Shown piece by piece: positions 8,192 to 18,154 of a DNA stretch of 64,000 nt. Position 1 is the first letter of the stretch. Each line of letters starts with the position of its first letter. The notes beneath the pieces were generated by a model. The model saw nothing but the letters and a program-made list of their open reading frames with translations, did no database searches and was not told the origin of the DNA. Both the position numbers and the translations under genes were made by a program. This stretch comes from Nitrobacter sp047149785 (GTDB taxonomy: Bacteria; Pseudomonadota; Alphaproteobacteria; Rhizobiales; Xanthobacteraceae). The stretch is taken from the NCBI RefSeq assembly GCF_047149785.1, contig NZ_BAAGBE010000001.1, positions 2,790,001 to 2,854,000 of the forward strand. The letters run 5' to 3'.

Positions 8192-9499
8192 TCAGCGAGC
8201 ATAAACGGCGTTTCCTCCAGCCGCGCCGGGTGAAAATTCCTTCCAGAGGCTCAGATGAGCGTCTAACATCTCGTCTTCGGTCCACGGCTGTTCGAGGGAC
8301 CGGTTTGTCGCGATCCATTGCTGCTCGTTCCCAACCAGCTTCAACATAAGCTCGGCCAGAGACCGGCCGTCTCGCGGTGAGAAGGTGAACCCGTTTTTCT
8401 GCGGGATCACTCTTTCCTGCAGGGCTGCAATTGCAGAAGCAATGACCGGCCTGCCGAACATCCACGCTTCGGAGACGACAAGACCGAAAATCTCCCACCA
8501 CGTTGAGGGCACGATGACCCAGTCAACCGATGCCATCCGCTCGGTCAGTTGATCGCGCGCATATGGGCCGTTCTCGCGCAAGGTAATCCTGCCGGATTGG
8601 GATTTGCGCAGCTCCTCTACCTGCTGATTGATTTTCTCCAGATAGGGGCCGGATGCGTAATGCTTGTTGCCGCCATTTATCTCGACCACGATACCTTCCG
8701 CCGGAAGCCGTTTCTCTCTTGCGAGTAACAACAAAGCATCCAGTATGACGTCCACGCCCTTGTTGTCGATGAACTGACCGAAAAATCCAAAACGATTGAC
8801 TTGCCGGGAATGCTGACTGCGGTCAAATGCAGTGCCCAGGTTGGCTTGACCGTTTGGTATGACCACGCACTTTTCCTGAGGCAATCCCCATTCCACATAT
8901 CGCTCGGCTATGAACTCTGATGGAAAGACAAAAACGTCGCACTCCGCAAGAGCCGCCTTCAGGCGCGTCGATCGCAGCGTCACAAACTCCGGACGAAGAT
9001 CTGGAAAACATTTATTGCACGAGAGGGGAGAAGACGCCCGACAGAGATCGCGCGAGCCTTGCTTCACCATTTGCCCGTCGGCCATGCATATGGCCATCAT
9101 TTCGTGGAACGTAAAACAGATGACTGCATTCGGTGCCGCGATCCTGGCCGCACGAATCGATTCCACCCCCACGCGATGATAGTGATGGAAGTGGATGACA
9201 TCTGGCTTGAGCCGCTCGATCAATTCGCGAAAAAACTGGATCGAGCGCCAGTCTCCGACCGAAAGGTGCAGAAAGTCATAGTACTGGGGGAAGTAAAAGT
9301 ACTGCCGCTCCTCTCCTTGGACGGGGACGATGGGTGCGCCCGGTTTGCCGTATACCTGATCGTGATTGGCCTCAAGCGCGGCGATAAAGTAGGCTTCGTG
9401 CTCCTGCTTCAGGCTAGCCTGAAACATTTCAAATGCCACCTGTTGAGCGCCTCCCGGTGCTACCGAAGGATGAAGGTAGCTAACGTAGATAATTCTCAT
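8192..9499 (-). CDS. glycosyltransferase family 4
   Basis: 435 aa. It has a GT-B fold pattern: a glycine-rich N-terminal loop (APGGAQQVAFEMF, residues 14-26), the DVIHFHHYHRVG strand, and the C-terminal domain opener FGFFGQFIDNKGVD. The donor-binding EX7E motif is EIFGLVVSE. These are features of retaining GT4 enzymes, which move a sugar from a nucleotide donor at the cytoplasmic face of the membrane. The start overlaps the preceding glycosyltransferase stop by 4 nt. It is the last gene of a three-gene operon. Donor and acceptor are unknown. Confidence 0.85.
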   Translation of the reverse strand: MRIIYVSYLHPSVAPGGAQQVAFEMFQASLKQEHEAYFIAALEANHDQVYGKPGAPIVPVQGEERQYFYFPQYYDFLHLSVGDWRSIQFFRELIERLKPDVIHFHHYHRVGVESIRAARIAAPNAVICFTFHEMMAICMADGQMVKQGSRDLCRASSPLSCNKCFPDLRPEFVTLRSTRLKAALAECDVFVFPSEFIAERYVEWGLPQEKCVVIPNGQANLGTAFDRSQHSRQVNRFGFFGQFIDNKGVDVILDALLLLAREKRLPAEGIVVEINGGNKHYASGPYLEKINQQVEELRKSQSGRITLRENGPYARDQLTERMASVDWVIVPSTWWEIFGLVVSEAWMFGRPVIASAIAALQERVIPQKNGFTFSPRDGRSLAELMLKLVGNEQQWIATNRSLEQPWTEDEMLDAHLSLWKEFSPGAAGGNAVYAR

Positions 9500-11031
9500 G
9501 GAGCCCGCCTGCTCGTCTTGGCGAGATGCTTGTCGAAATAGTCGCCATGCTCCGCAGTAAAAAAGTAGCGGTTCGCTATCGATGCGCCGCGATATTCTTC
9601 ACCTCGGGCACGCGACCCCTGTCCTTCGAGATGCACGAGGCGAATTTGCGGATGTATGCAAACGGGCCCGTTCAAAGCGCTCCAGCGCAACGATAAATCG
9701 GCATCTTCGTAGTGGCCATAGATGTAGCGCGTGGAAAACCCACCGAGCTTTTCAAATAGAGGCCTTTCAAAGCCCATCACCGCCCCGGTTATCGCCGGCA
9801 CGGTCTTGGGCTTCTGCCACTCCCGTTCAGAGAAAGGCACGCCCTTGTCAAAATGCTCGACGCGCAACAAGCGTCCGTATGGAGCCAGCAGAGAATCGTC
9901 GGTCCGATTCAGAGAATTGCGGCGTACGAACGAATCGTTGTCGATGAACATGCCGGAATGCATGAGATTGTGATCGTCGTAGAACAGCAAACCGCCCCAC
10001 AACGTTTTTCCCAATTTGGCTTCGGCCAGCACCTGCTTCATCTGCCGGGCGTAAGCGGGAACCGCGTATACATCAGGATTGATGATGAAGATTCGGCTGC
10101 TTGCCGCATGATCGATAGCGACATTGTTTGCCGCGCCAAAGCCTGCGTTATCGCCCAGAACAATGACAGTGATCATCACATCGTACAGGTCTGACATGAG
10201 GCGCGCATATCGCAGAACCTCGTCGGCGTCTTCGGGCGAGTTGCAGACGTAGATCCATTCGCCGAAGTCTATTCCGGAAGCCCTGAATAGCATCGGCTGA
10301 AGCTTGATCGGCTCGGTCGAACCAAATAGCACCGTCACGAAAGAGCTGGATACCTTGCGCGGCCTGAATCGCTCGACGTAAGAGCTCGAAACAGCTGACG
10401 TCACGTGAGACCGAAAAAGCTGGATCAGAGCCTTTCCGGAAGCTCCGCAGAGAAAACCATTCAGAGCCGCTTGTTTTCCAGAATGCGCTTCACACGTAGC
10501 GATAATTTGCAACAGCGTGTTAAGAACGCGCTTGTCGGACACGATCTCAGGGGTGACTTTTGTCTGAAAGGTGCCAGTCAGCGAGGCGACTTGAAACAGC
10601 AGCGACTGCTTCAAGAGAGTCTTCGAAGGAGACTGCCCAAAGGCAACAAACCCGTAGTCGTATGCGCCGTCCCTGACGTGCTGCTCGACGTCTTTCCGGG
10701 CCTGCCTGAAACAGGCCGCTGGCGGCAGTTCGATCGTGAACTCTCCACCGATCAGCTTCATCCGTGGGGTTTCACAACCCTCATCGGCGAGCCAGCCGAT
10801 GATCAGACAGAACCCCGACTCCGACACCAGGTACCGTTCGACCGAGCAGGCCACGGTCCCGGTCTCCCGGCGAATGGTAGAGTGCTTGTTCTCATCGATG
10901 CCGAAGCGCAAATAATGATCCAGCGCACTAACTGCCTCACCCGAGGTCAACGCCGTGCGCGCTCCCGGATTGGATTCGAGATATCGGGCTTCGTCAAAGT
11001 TGCGAATAGCGACAGGAAGCACTTCTAACAT
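9496..11031 (-). CDS. glycosyltransferase (GT2/GT-A-like) with an N-terminal repeat module
   Basis: 511 aa. The C-terminal half (from about residue 230) looks like a GT-A enzyme: FGAANN, IINPDV (the likely metal/nucleotide-binding acid), ITGAVMGF and GHYEDADLSLRW. The first 50 residues (RYLESNPGARTAL..ALDHYLRFGIDENK) form one copy of the YPDxA...HFxxxGxxEGR module that is repeated in the preceding gene. The middle (60-220) is not recognised. It starts 19 bp after that repeat gene. Likely role: addition of a sugar to a surface glycan. Confidence 0.8.
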   Translation of the reverse strand: MLEVLPVAIRNFDEARYLESNPGARTALTSGEAVSALDHYLRFGIDENKHSTIRRETGTVACSVERYLVSESGFCLIIGWLADEGCETPRMKLIGGEFTIELPPAACFRQARKDVEQHVRDGAYDYGFVAFGQSPSKTLLKQSLLFQVASLTGTFQTKVTPEIVSDKRVLNTLLQIIATCEAHSGKQAALNGFLCGASGKALIQLFRSHVTSAVSSSYVERFRPRKVSSSFVTVLFGSTEPIKLQPMLFRASGIDFGEWIYVCNSPEDADEVLRYARLMSDLYDVMITVIVLGDNAGFGAANNVAIDHAASSRIFIINPDVYAVPAYARQMKQVLAEAKLGKTLWGGLLFYDDHNLMHSGMFIDNDSFVRRNSLNRTDDSLLAPYGRLLRVEHFDKGVPFSEREWQKPKTVPAITGAVMGFERPLFEKLGGFSTRYIYGHYEDADLSLRWSALNGPVCIHPQIRLVHLEGQGSRARGEEYRGASIANRYFFTAEHGDYFDKHLAKTSRRAP

Positions 11032-11050
11032 ATTCCTTCCTCAACTTAAT

Positions 11051-11572
11051 TCAGCGGGGCGGGGCGGGGAGCGCCAGCTCGCGGTATCCGCGCCTGACAA
11101 AATCGTCGTGCGCCTGTTTTTCTTCAACAGATTGCCGCGCGCGCATATAACGGCGCGCATACCATTGGGCGTCGACGCCCGGCTTGGATGGCAACCTGCC
11201 TTCGGCATATCCGAAGTTTTCGAAGTGCTCAGCAGCGCTGGCTACTTTGCCATCGAGCATCGCCTCTGCAACGTCAGGATAAGTTTCGATATACCATTCG
11301 CTGTCTACGATCGGTCGGGAGCCGAGACGTCCCTCAAGATATCCGACCGCTCGAAAATGCGCCCACCCCGATGGAAACCCGTTACTGCTGACCGCGGCAG
11401 CGATGTCGGGATAAGTCGTAAGATACCAATCTTCATCGAAATCCCAGGACGAGATGTACAGATCGAGAAGCCTCGCCAGTATCTTCCGCGGGAGCTTGAC
11501 TTCGTCTGCATCGGTCTTGAATTGATCAGGTAAATCACCAAAGGCAACCCGGGGATGCGGGATATTCACCAT
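11051..11572 (-). CDS. YPDxA...EGR-repeat protein associated with glycosyltransferases
   Basis: 173 aa, no signal peptide. Two clear copies of a 39-residue repeat cover residues 46-84 and 90-128 (W-Y-x-x-TYPD-x-A ... HF-x-x-x-GY-x-EGR), and a third, decayed copy begins at 134. The same module forms the N-terminus of the next gene's glycosyltransferase. Such modules are seen attached to glycosyltransferases in alphaproteobacterial surface-glycan clusters; their function is not established to my knowledge. It is the first gene of the operon. A role in protein contact or substrate presentation is inference. Confidence 0.65.
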   Translation of the reverse strand: MVNIPHPRVAFGDLPDQFKTDADEVKLPRKILARLLDLYISSWDFDEDWYLTTYPDIAAAVSSNGFPSGWAHFRAVGYLEGRLGSRPIVDSEWYIETYPDVAEAMLDGKVASAAEHFENFGYAEGRLPSKPGVDAQWYARRYMRARQSVEEKQAHDDFVRRGYRELALPAPPR

Positions 11573-11856
11573 TCGACCTCGTCCTCATTAGAATTCCCCA
11601 ACATGGGCGCTGCGGCATCCCCGTACACTTCAAAACCAAACCTTGGAGCCAGCTATCGAGAAAACGATTGCTCCTATGTGAACGACTGTCGTCCCCACAA
11701 ATCCCCTCCTAATTCGTGCCCCTGAGACGCCTTGCGGCAAGTTCGGAGCCACGCGAACCGGCGCCTCGTACCAGCGTTTCCTTAGCAGGGCATCGCGATA
11801 GATACGTTGCAGCACGATCTTGTTCGTTCGCCCGAACATCTGAATGTTTTCTGCTA

Positions 11857-13005
11857 TCATTGTAGGACTAAGGAATAACGCACAAGGTCGCGATCTATGG
11901 TTAGATAACAGCCTTTCATCCTGCCTCGCATGACGTACAGATATGGCTTTTTGCGAATATCCTGAAAGTTTCGATCGGAGGCCGTAAGATCGACTACCGA
12001 AGGGTAAGCATAGCGATCGCCACCGCAGGACTTGGACCACAGCATTTGGACGGAGAGGAGTATTCCTCCCGGTTTCCAATTCAACAGATCCTTCGAGGTC
12101 ATGTAGCCGATCCGGCCAACTGTTTGATCTGCGCCCTGCGCGGAGTAGATCGCGATATATGTGTCGCCAGCCCGAACGATCGAAGATATACGGCCAGGTA
12201 CGCTGAGCGGCTTACAGGGCTTGCGCCCACCCTTGTCGGAGTAAGGGTCGTAGGCGGAAGGCTCAAAGCCATCGCCAGTCCAATATCGCCACGCGGCGGC
12301 GTGCGTGAGATCGCTGGTGCGAAAAAGACAGGTACCTGAAGGCTGATCGCCGCCGCCGGTCGTGTAAATTGAGACGTAGAACTGGGTGCCTTGCTTAATG
12401 ATGTTGGACGGGCCAAAAAATCCCCTCGGCACGCCCGGATGACTCCGATGGGTAAAGTCTGCAGCGCCGATCGGCTTCATCGGAAGCTTATGGAATGATC
12501 GGCCGCCGTCATTAGAGCGCAATGCAACGACAGCATTGTACCAGCATTGCAGATAGCTATGGAAAGGGCAGGCGCCCGCCACCTTTTGTCCGTGAAATTC
12601 GTTGTCGCCTAAAGCAAAGATAACGTTCCCATCGTCCGTCCACGTAGATGCAAGCCATGTCCGATAGGCAAATCGGGAAGGATCTGGATTCACTTCGCTT
12701 TCCATTACAGGAGTGCAGTCTCGTGAAAACGAGCCATCCGAGTGCATAAAAAGCGACCGAGTGATGTTGTGAGAAAGAAATCCAACGACTGTTCCATCAT
12801 TCCTTCGAAATGCTCGAAATGGCTCATCAGGAATATTCAGCTCGCTGCACCGCTGTTGATTATAATTGTATATGATCTCGGGACCACCGCTTACCGCTAG
12901 TGATAGCGGAAACGCTGGGTTTACAGTGATAAGGGTGGCGGCTAGAAAGATTAGAGCGCTCCGCCACCAGGGGGATAAATGGCCTATCAGAGCTTTGACG
13001 GTCAA
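11857..13005 (-). CDS. secreted beta-propeller-like protein (glycosidase-like)
   Basis: 382 aa. An N-terminal hydrophobic segment (about residues 14-36) followed by small residues looks like a signal peptide or anchor. The body carries spaced blocks such as SNDGGRSFHKL, SDLTHAAAWRYW and TSKDLLNWK. Asp-box-like SxDGGxSF turns of this kind occur in sialidases and five-bladed propeller hydrolases. No catalytic set could be assigned. The start at 13005 overlaps the divergent gene's start by 27 nt; an internal start is possible. A role in surface polysaccharide trimming is inference. Confidence 0.6.
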   Translation of the reverse strand: MTVKALIGHLSPWWRSALIFLAATLITVNPAFPLSLAVSGGPEIIYNYNQQRCSELNIPDEPFRAFRRNDGTVVGFLSHNITRSLFMHSDGSFSRDCTPVMESEVNPDPSRFAYRTWLASTWTDDGNVIFALGDNEFHGQKVAGACPFHSYLQCWYNAVVALRSNDGGRSFHKLPMKPIGAADFTHRSHPGVPRGFFGPSNIIKQGTQFYVSIYTTGGGDQPSGTCLFRTSDLTHAAAWRYWTGDGFEPSAYDPYSDKGGRKPCKPLSVPGRISSIVRAGDTYIAIYSAQGADQTVGRIGYMTSKDLLNWKPGGILLSVQMLWSKSCGGDRYAYPSVVDLTASDRNFQDIRKKPYLYVMRGRMKGCYLTIDRDLVRYSLVLQ

Positions 13006-13938
13006 ATTGGCGACTCCAAATCTAACGAGAAGCTGGATCGGATTAGACTACCCAATTCCCTGCAGGGCAAGTCCCTCTTGGATCTCGGGTGCAATGAGGG
13101 ATTTTTCAGTATAGAAGCTGCGCGCCGCGGTGCATCTCGCGTGTTGGGAGTTGACCACGATGATCGGGCGTTGGGATCGGCACGCAGGCGAGCCGAACAA
13201 TTGGATCTGAAGATCGAGTTCCGTAAAGGGAATATGACCGATCTTCCAAACGAAAAGTTTGATTATATTCTTTTGCTTTCAGCGTTGCACTATATAGCCG
13301 AGCCCGCGAGGCTTTTGGCCGGCATCCGCGACATTTTGAATGATGATGGTTTGTTAGTTCTCGAAATCGGTGTCGCGCGCCGAAATCACGCCACGACAAT
13401 CGGGCGCGCATTACGTTCGATCGATGACCGCTTTTTTGCGACCGAGGAGCTCTTGCGCGGAGTTTGGCTGCGTGATTACGCGGTCAGAGATGTCGGCCCT
13501 AGCGTCGAACAAGAGGGCGATCCCATTCCGCGGCGGGTCTTCCATGCGAATAAACGTAGAACCGACGTTATTTTCGTTTTGGGTAAGGGAGGCATAGGCA
13601 AGACTTCCCTGGCGTGGCAACTTGGTAGCGCCGCTGTAATTTCCACTGACCAATTATTTACGCCGGCACGTGGGCATAAGCCAAAATCCTCAGTTTCTCA
13701 GATCTTGTATGATGCAGCAGTGCAGAAGGCAAATGGGTCTATTTGGGCTGCTTGGGACATGATTAAAGACAAGAATGAAGTGCGCCAAGGTTTTAGCGAC
13801 GTGATCGCGCGCGCAATTCGCCAATGTGCCGGAGCTGATGTTGTCGTCGTGGAGGGCTTCGTACTTGAAGAAATCTTTATTGATGTGAAAACGTCCCTGG
13901 GTAGTGATTTTTCATGCTGGGTATGTCGTCAGGCTTAA
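12979..13938 (+). CDS. methyltransferase fused to a P-loop kinase-like domain
   Basis: 319 aa from ATG 12979, with a strong AGGGGGA ribosome site. Residues 33-130 form a class I SAM methyltransferase (LLDLGCNEGF, then GVDHD and a LHYIAEP motif). Residues 198-319 start with a Walker A loop GKGGIGKTS (202-210) and include VVVVEGF, resembling small nucleotide or sugar kinases. The two activities in one chain are unusual. The end (SCWVCRQA) is abrupt and is followed by transposon debris, so the C-terminus may be truncated. Function unknown; polysaccharide modification is inferred from the neighbours. Confidence 0.65.
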   Translation: MAYQSFDGQIGDSKSNEKLDRIRLPNSLQGKSLLDLGCNEGFFSIEAARRGASRVLGVDHDDRALGSARRRAEQLDLKIEFRKGNMTDLPNEKFDYILLLSALHYIAEPARLLAGIRDILNDDGLLVLEIGVARRNHATTIGRALRSIDDRFFATEELLRGVWLRDYAVRDVGPSVEQEGDPIPRRVFHANKRRTDVIFVLGKGGIGKTSLAWQLGSAAVISTDQLFTPARGHKPKSSVSQILYDAAVQKANGSIWAAWDMIKDKNEVRQGFSDVIARAIRQCAGADVVVVEGFVLEEIFIDVKTSLGSDFSCWVCRQA

Positions 13939-14050
13939 CGTTTGAAAAAGAACTTTCGGCAAACCGCCGAGGACATTTTTACTCTCCTTAAACGACCAAG
14001 CCACGATTGAATGTGCTGAGCTTCGTCTCAGGCATTTGACTTGATGTGGT

Positions 14051-14220
14051 CTGAACCGCTCCGGATTTGCCGGAGGCTCCAATTCCTGGGAAGTGGAGCT
14101 ATAGGCAAGACGACGAACAAGTTCTCCCCGGGAGTGTGCCAGCGCGCGGTGCGGCTGGGCCCTACGTGGTATGGAAGGGACGCCGAGTTGTTCACCGTCA
14201 AAGCAGGCGCTGGTCGAGGC
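14051..14220 (+). pseudogene. IS3-type end and orfA fragment
   Basis: Positions 14051-14074 (CTGAACCGCTCCGGATTTGC...) look like the terminal repeat of an IS3-family element; a near copy is at 18392-18415. Just inside, about 14110-14160, one frame reads TNKFSPGVCQRAVRLG, matching the first residues of an IS3 orfA (KFSPEVRxRAVRLV). The rest of the element is lost at the join with IS30-type sequence. Confidence 0.5.
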
Positions 14221-14410
14221 CTGGAGTCCTGAACAGATCGCGCATTGGCTTCAGCTCGATTACCCCAAGGATGCGACTACGCGCATCAGTCATGAGACAA
14301 TCTATCAATCCCTGTACATTCAGGGACGCGGAGCATTGCGCCGCGAACTGACAGTCTGTTTACGTTCAGGCGTGCCTTGCGTCTTCCGCGAGAGCGGGCT
14401 CGATGCTGCG
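14200..14410 (+). pseudogene. IS30-family transposase fragment
   Basis: The frame reads AWSPEQIAHWLQLDYP then ISHETIYQSLYIQGRGALR, the conserved central block of IS30-family transposases. Neither the N-terminal helix-turn-helix nor the DDE catalytic core is present. It is fused upstream to IS3 orfA-like sequence and downstream to IS5-type sequence, so it is a transposon graveyard fragment. Confidence 0.7.
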
Positions 14411-14763
14411 GTAAGTCGCTCGTCATGCTGCTGACCGAGGGGCAGATGAGCGACCACTAGGGCGCACGCCTGATGCTGGAGGCTCTGCCGCCCCGCGGCG
14501 CACTGATCGCCGACCGCGGCTACGACAGCAACTGCTTCCGCTCAGCCTTGAAAGCCCGAGGCACCGTGCCCTGCATCCCGCCGATCAGAAGCCGCAAAAC
14601 ACAGCTTCCATACGACAAGGCTCTCTACCGAACTCGCCACAAGATTGAGAACCTGTTTGCCAGGCTCAAGGACTGGCGGCTTATTGCCACCCGCTACGAC
14701 CGATGCGCACACACCTTCATGTCCGCCATCCGCATCGCAGCAGCCGTCATCTTTTGGCTCTGA
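14411..14763 (+). pseudogene. IS5-family transposase C-terminal fragment
   Basis: The frame (KSLVMLLTEGQMSDH, stop, GARLMLEALPP) continues as ADRGYDSN and HKIENLFARLKDWRLIATRYDR, the second Asp and the Glu block of an IS5/IS427-type transposase. A TAG at 14458-14460 interrupts it, most simply an AAG-to-TAG change, and the N-terminal third is missing. It is not active. It differs from the intact IS5-type copy at 16.4 kb. Confidence 0.75.
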
Positions 14764-15335
14764 TCAATGAGTCCTGAGCCTAGACCCGCTGTTGCGCTTT
14801 GATGCGGATCGAGCAGCAAATAGCTTCTTCGCGAGGGCCTAACGAAATCCGCCCAAGCCCTTCGATACTAAGTGAGCACACAGCCGAAACTGATCGTGCT
14901 GTAAACTTTTCTGCTATCAGCATGGCGCTCTTTTGCGCGACGGAGCCCAATCTCCGCCACAACTTTGGGCTCTAGTTTCGTAAGACATAACGATAGCAAT
15001 AAACAATAAAGGTGAAGGGTGTTGCCTCTTTTAATAAAATTACTCTATGCGGTTTCCCGGGTTTGCGCTCAATGAACTTTGAGCTGGCTCAATAGCCAAA
15101 ATGATTTGCCGTTCCCCGGCGCCTTGGACACATCGAAGCTTTGCACGTTCAGTCTCCTCCGGGACCCGCATTGATTTTGCTTGCTCGTTCCTTCCAGCGC
15201 TGCTTTAGACTTAACGCCTTAACTCAATTTACGTCTTAAGTTGCAACTCTGAGCTAGCTGTGTGTCACAGCGGAGAAGCTTCATAGTAAACTACGACTCC
15301 AAACATGCCCGTGCCAAAGACTTGCAAGGAATGCT
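14764..15335. other. intergenic region, no supported gene
   Basis: About 570 bp of lower-GC sequence between the transposon debris and the next methyltransferase gene. Short frames here lack family motifs and convincing ribosome sites. No tRNA or terminator was seen. It may contain the promoter of the gene starting at 15336. Confidence 0.4.
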
Positions 15336-16124
15336 ATGATTCCGGATCTCTACAAGCGTCTCCGAGCGATTGAAGTCTCGCCTGAGTTTTCCGAAAAGGA
15401 CCTTATGCGTCCCGGACTCGGTCCCGGCGCTGATAAATTCTACTTCGATGCAGGTAGAGGCGCGATCAGAATGATCCTTACAGCGCTTGTAGCTCGCCTC
15501 GGCTACGCGGGTGGTGTAGCGGAGCTTGAGGACATTCACGACTTCGGTTGTGGCTACGGCCGCGTGACGCGTTGGCTTAAAGCCGAATTTCCGAAAGCGC
15601 ATATCTGGACTAGCGATATGGATGAAGGGGCTCAGCAATGGTGCCGCGACCACTTGGGCTCTACGATCCCTCGTGATGTTTATGCGAAAGAAGCCTTCGA
15701 CCTAGTCTACCTAGGTTCAGTATTCACGCATCTAAAAGCCTCCGTCAGCGAAGCGCTGCTGCGGCAGCTTATTCCCTCACTGAAGCCGATGGGCGTTCTG
15801 TTGTTCACATCACAAGGTCGATGGTCCTACGAAGATATAAAGCGCGATCCCGAGAGGACAAATTATCGCACAAAGCTGCTCACGTCAGCTCGTCTAACCG
15901 AATTAGCTGATCAGTTTGAGCGTGAAGGTTACGCCTATCAGGACTACTCTTCACAACATGACTACGGAATCAGCTTGATCGATCAACGTTGGTTTGCAAG
16001 TCGCATTGGGCAAAGTCCCGATGTCACACAAATAATGATGCAAGAAAAAGCGTGGGGTAGTCACCAAGATGCATATGCTTACCTTAAGCTACCGATTGCC
16101 GAGCGACGCTTGGGTCACATGTGA
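15336..16124 (+). CDS. class I SAM-dependent methyltransferase
   Basis: 262 aa. Motif I IHDFGCGYGR is at residues 67-76, followed by TSDMDE (acidic motif II) and a LVYLGSVFTHL motif IV. The spacing is that of Rossmann methyltransferases in glycan and natural-product clusters. It has no operon partner: transposon debris lies to the left and an IS5-type element 180 bp to the right. Codon use is less GC-biased than in the core genes to the right, consistent with transfer. The substrate is unknown. Confidence 0.7.
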   Translation: MIPDLYKRLRAIEVSPEFSEKDLMRPGLGPGADKFYFDAGRGAIRMILTALVARLGYAGGVAELEDIHDFGCGYGRVTRWLKAEFPKAHIWTSDMDEGAQQWCRDHLGSTIPRDVYAKEAFDLVYLGSVFTHLKASVSEALLRQLIPSLKPMGVLLFTSQGRWSYEDIKRDPERTNYRTKLLTSARLTELADQFEREGYAYQDYSSQHDYGISLIDQRWFASRIGQSPDVTQIMMQEKAWGSHQDAYAYLKLPIAERRLGHM

Positions 16125-16381
16125 GCACGGGAGATTAGCGATTAGTTGAGCCACGGATCCCTGGAGCCAGCCCGAGCAAACTTCGGATATTTTTAACATC
16201 ACTCCGGGACTCCATGACATGCGTGGAGTCATCGTTTGTAGCGTTTTCGAGCAAAGTGGATGCCGGTTCGCGTGAAGAAAACGCGTAAAACAACAATCTA
16301 GGTGTTTAGGTCACGAACCCATAAATGGGATTCCGTTTGGACGGGAGGCGTGATTCAATCTCCGAAGCACGGGAGGATTGA

Positions 16382-17151
16382 ATGGCGCGTTTTGATCTGA
16401 CGGATTTTGAATGGTCTGTGATCCAGCCGCTGTTGCCGAACAAATCGCGCGGCGTTGCACGGGTGGACGACCGACGGGTGCTGAACGGGATTTTCTGGCG
16501 GCTGCGCACCGGCGCGCCGTGGGCGGACATTCCGGCGCGCTACGGCCCGCATACGACCTGCGTGAACCGCTTCAACCGGTGGCGCAAGGCCGGCGTATGG
16601 GATCGAATTCTGTCGGCGGTTTCAAAGGCTTATGAGGGCGACATTCAAATGATCGATTCATCGTCGATCCGGGTGCACCAGCACGCCGCCAACGGTCAAA
16701 AAAACAGACGCGATCCCGTTGCATGGGTCGCTCGCGCGGCGGGCTGACCACCAAGATCCACGCGCTGGTGGATGCGTGCGGCTTGCCGATCGTCCTCAAG
16801 ATCACCGAAGGCCAGGCGCATGACGGGCGCAGTGCGCAGGACATGATCGACACGATTGGGCGCGGCGACGTGCTGCTGGCGGACCGGGCCTACGACTCCA
16901 ACGCCCTGCGCCAGACCCTGGCCGCGCGCGGCGCGACAGCCAATGTAAAGCCGATGCCAAATCGCGTCATGGCCCTGAGGTTCAACAGGCGGCTCTATCG
17001 CAAGCGCAACCTGGTCGAACGCTTCTTCAACAAAATCAAGCATTATCGCGCTGTCGCAACCCGCTACGACAAGCGCGACGACAACTTCCTCGCTGCCATC
17101 AAGCTCGCCTCAATCCGAATCTGGTTGCGATTTAATGAGTCGATGACCTAG
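16382..17151 (+). CDS. IS5-family transposase, two overlapping frames
   Basis: Frame A (16382-16747) encodes the N-terminal DUF4096-like part and the first catalytic Asp (MIDSSSIRVHQ). Frame B (16723-17151) encodes the second Asp (LLADRAYDS) and the Glu block (NLVERFFNKIKHYRAVATRYDK). The frames overlap by 25 nt, with a run of six A at about 16699-16704 just upstream, as in IS5 members that make the full transposase by programmed frameshifting. All three DDE residues are present, so it may be active, though the right end of the element is disrupted. Confidence 0.85.
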
Positions 17152-17152
17152 A

Positions 17153-18154
17153 TGTTTAGTCCCACAGTGTGATGGCGTATCATTATCGTCGTCAGAGAGG
17201 GACGCGCTATGGGCCAAGTTCTTCACGGGAGCGCCACGACCACGCACGCCGTTCGAACGGAGCTACAGCGATCGCAGGCTTCAGCCGCGGAACTCGCGCG
17301 GCGCTTCGGGATCAACGAGAAGACCGTGAGGAAATGGCGGCTCCGTCAGACGGTCGAGGACGAGCCGATGGGTCCGAAACAGCAGCGAAGCTCCGTCCTC
17401 TCGGGCATTGAGGAGGCCGCGATCGTCGCTTTGCGCGTGCAGTCCCGTCTGCCCCTGGACGACGTCTTCGTCGCACTGAAGGACGTCATCCCGCACCTGA
17501 CGCGCTCGTCATTGCATCGCTGCCTTCAACGTCATGGAATTTCTCGGCTGCCGAAGATCGATCGTGAAAAACCGAAGCGGTTCAAGGCTTACGAGATCGG
17601 CTACTTCCACATCGACATCGCCGAGCTGCGATATGAAGGCGGCAAGGCCTATCTGTTCGTGGCCGTGGACCGGACCTCCAAGCTGGTCTTCGCCAGAATC
17701 TATCGGAAGGCAACCAAGCTCGTGGCGGCGGGTTTCCTCAAGGCGCTGGTGAGAGTTATTCCCTACAAGGTCCACACGGTGCTGACGGATAACGGCGTTC
17801 AGTTCGTCCAGCACGACAAGAGAGCCGAGGGCGGCTTCGTCGCTCACGTCTTCGGAAGGGCCTGTGCCGAGAACAGTATCGAGCACAGGCTCACCAGGCC
17901 CTATCATCCTTGGACCAACGGCCAGGCTGAACGAATGGTCCGAACCATCAAAGACGCCACCGTTCGCGCCTTCCACTACGCCTCGATCGACGACCTGCGA
18001 CGCCACGTCCGGGACTGGTTGCTGGCCTACAACTACGCCAAGCGGCTCAAGGCACTCCGCTTCAAAACCCCGCTCGAAGCCATCAAACAAATCAGCGCCG
18101 AAAAGCCACAGTTGTTCACCCGTCAGCCAAGCCATGACATGCTGGGACTAAACA
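17153..18154 (+). mobile_element. IS481-family insertion sequence
   Basis: The terminal inverted repeats begin TGTTTAGTCCCA at 17153 and end with TGGGACTAAACA at 18154. The internal bases differ after 12 positions. The element is about 1.0 kb and carries one transposase gene in full. No clean target duplication is visible because the right end coincides with the end of the IS5-type element. Confidence 0.75.

Noticed and set aside
8831..8845. A partial match (GTGCCCAGG) to the tRNA-Phe attachment core
   Set aside because: Only about 9 bases agree and it lies within a glycosyltransferase gene, so it is not a third att copy. No better match was found in the left half of the window.
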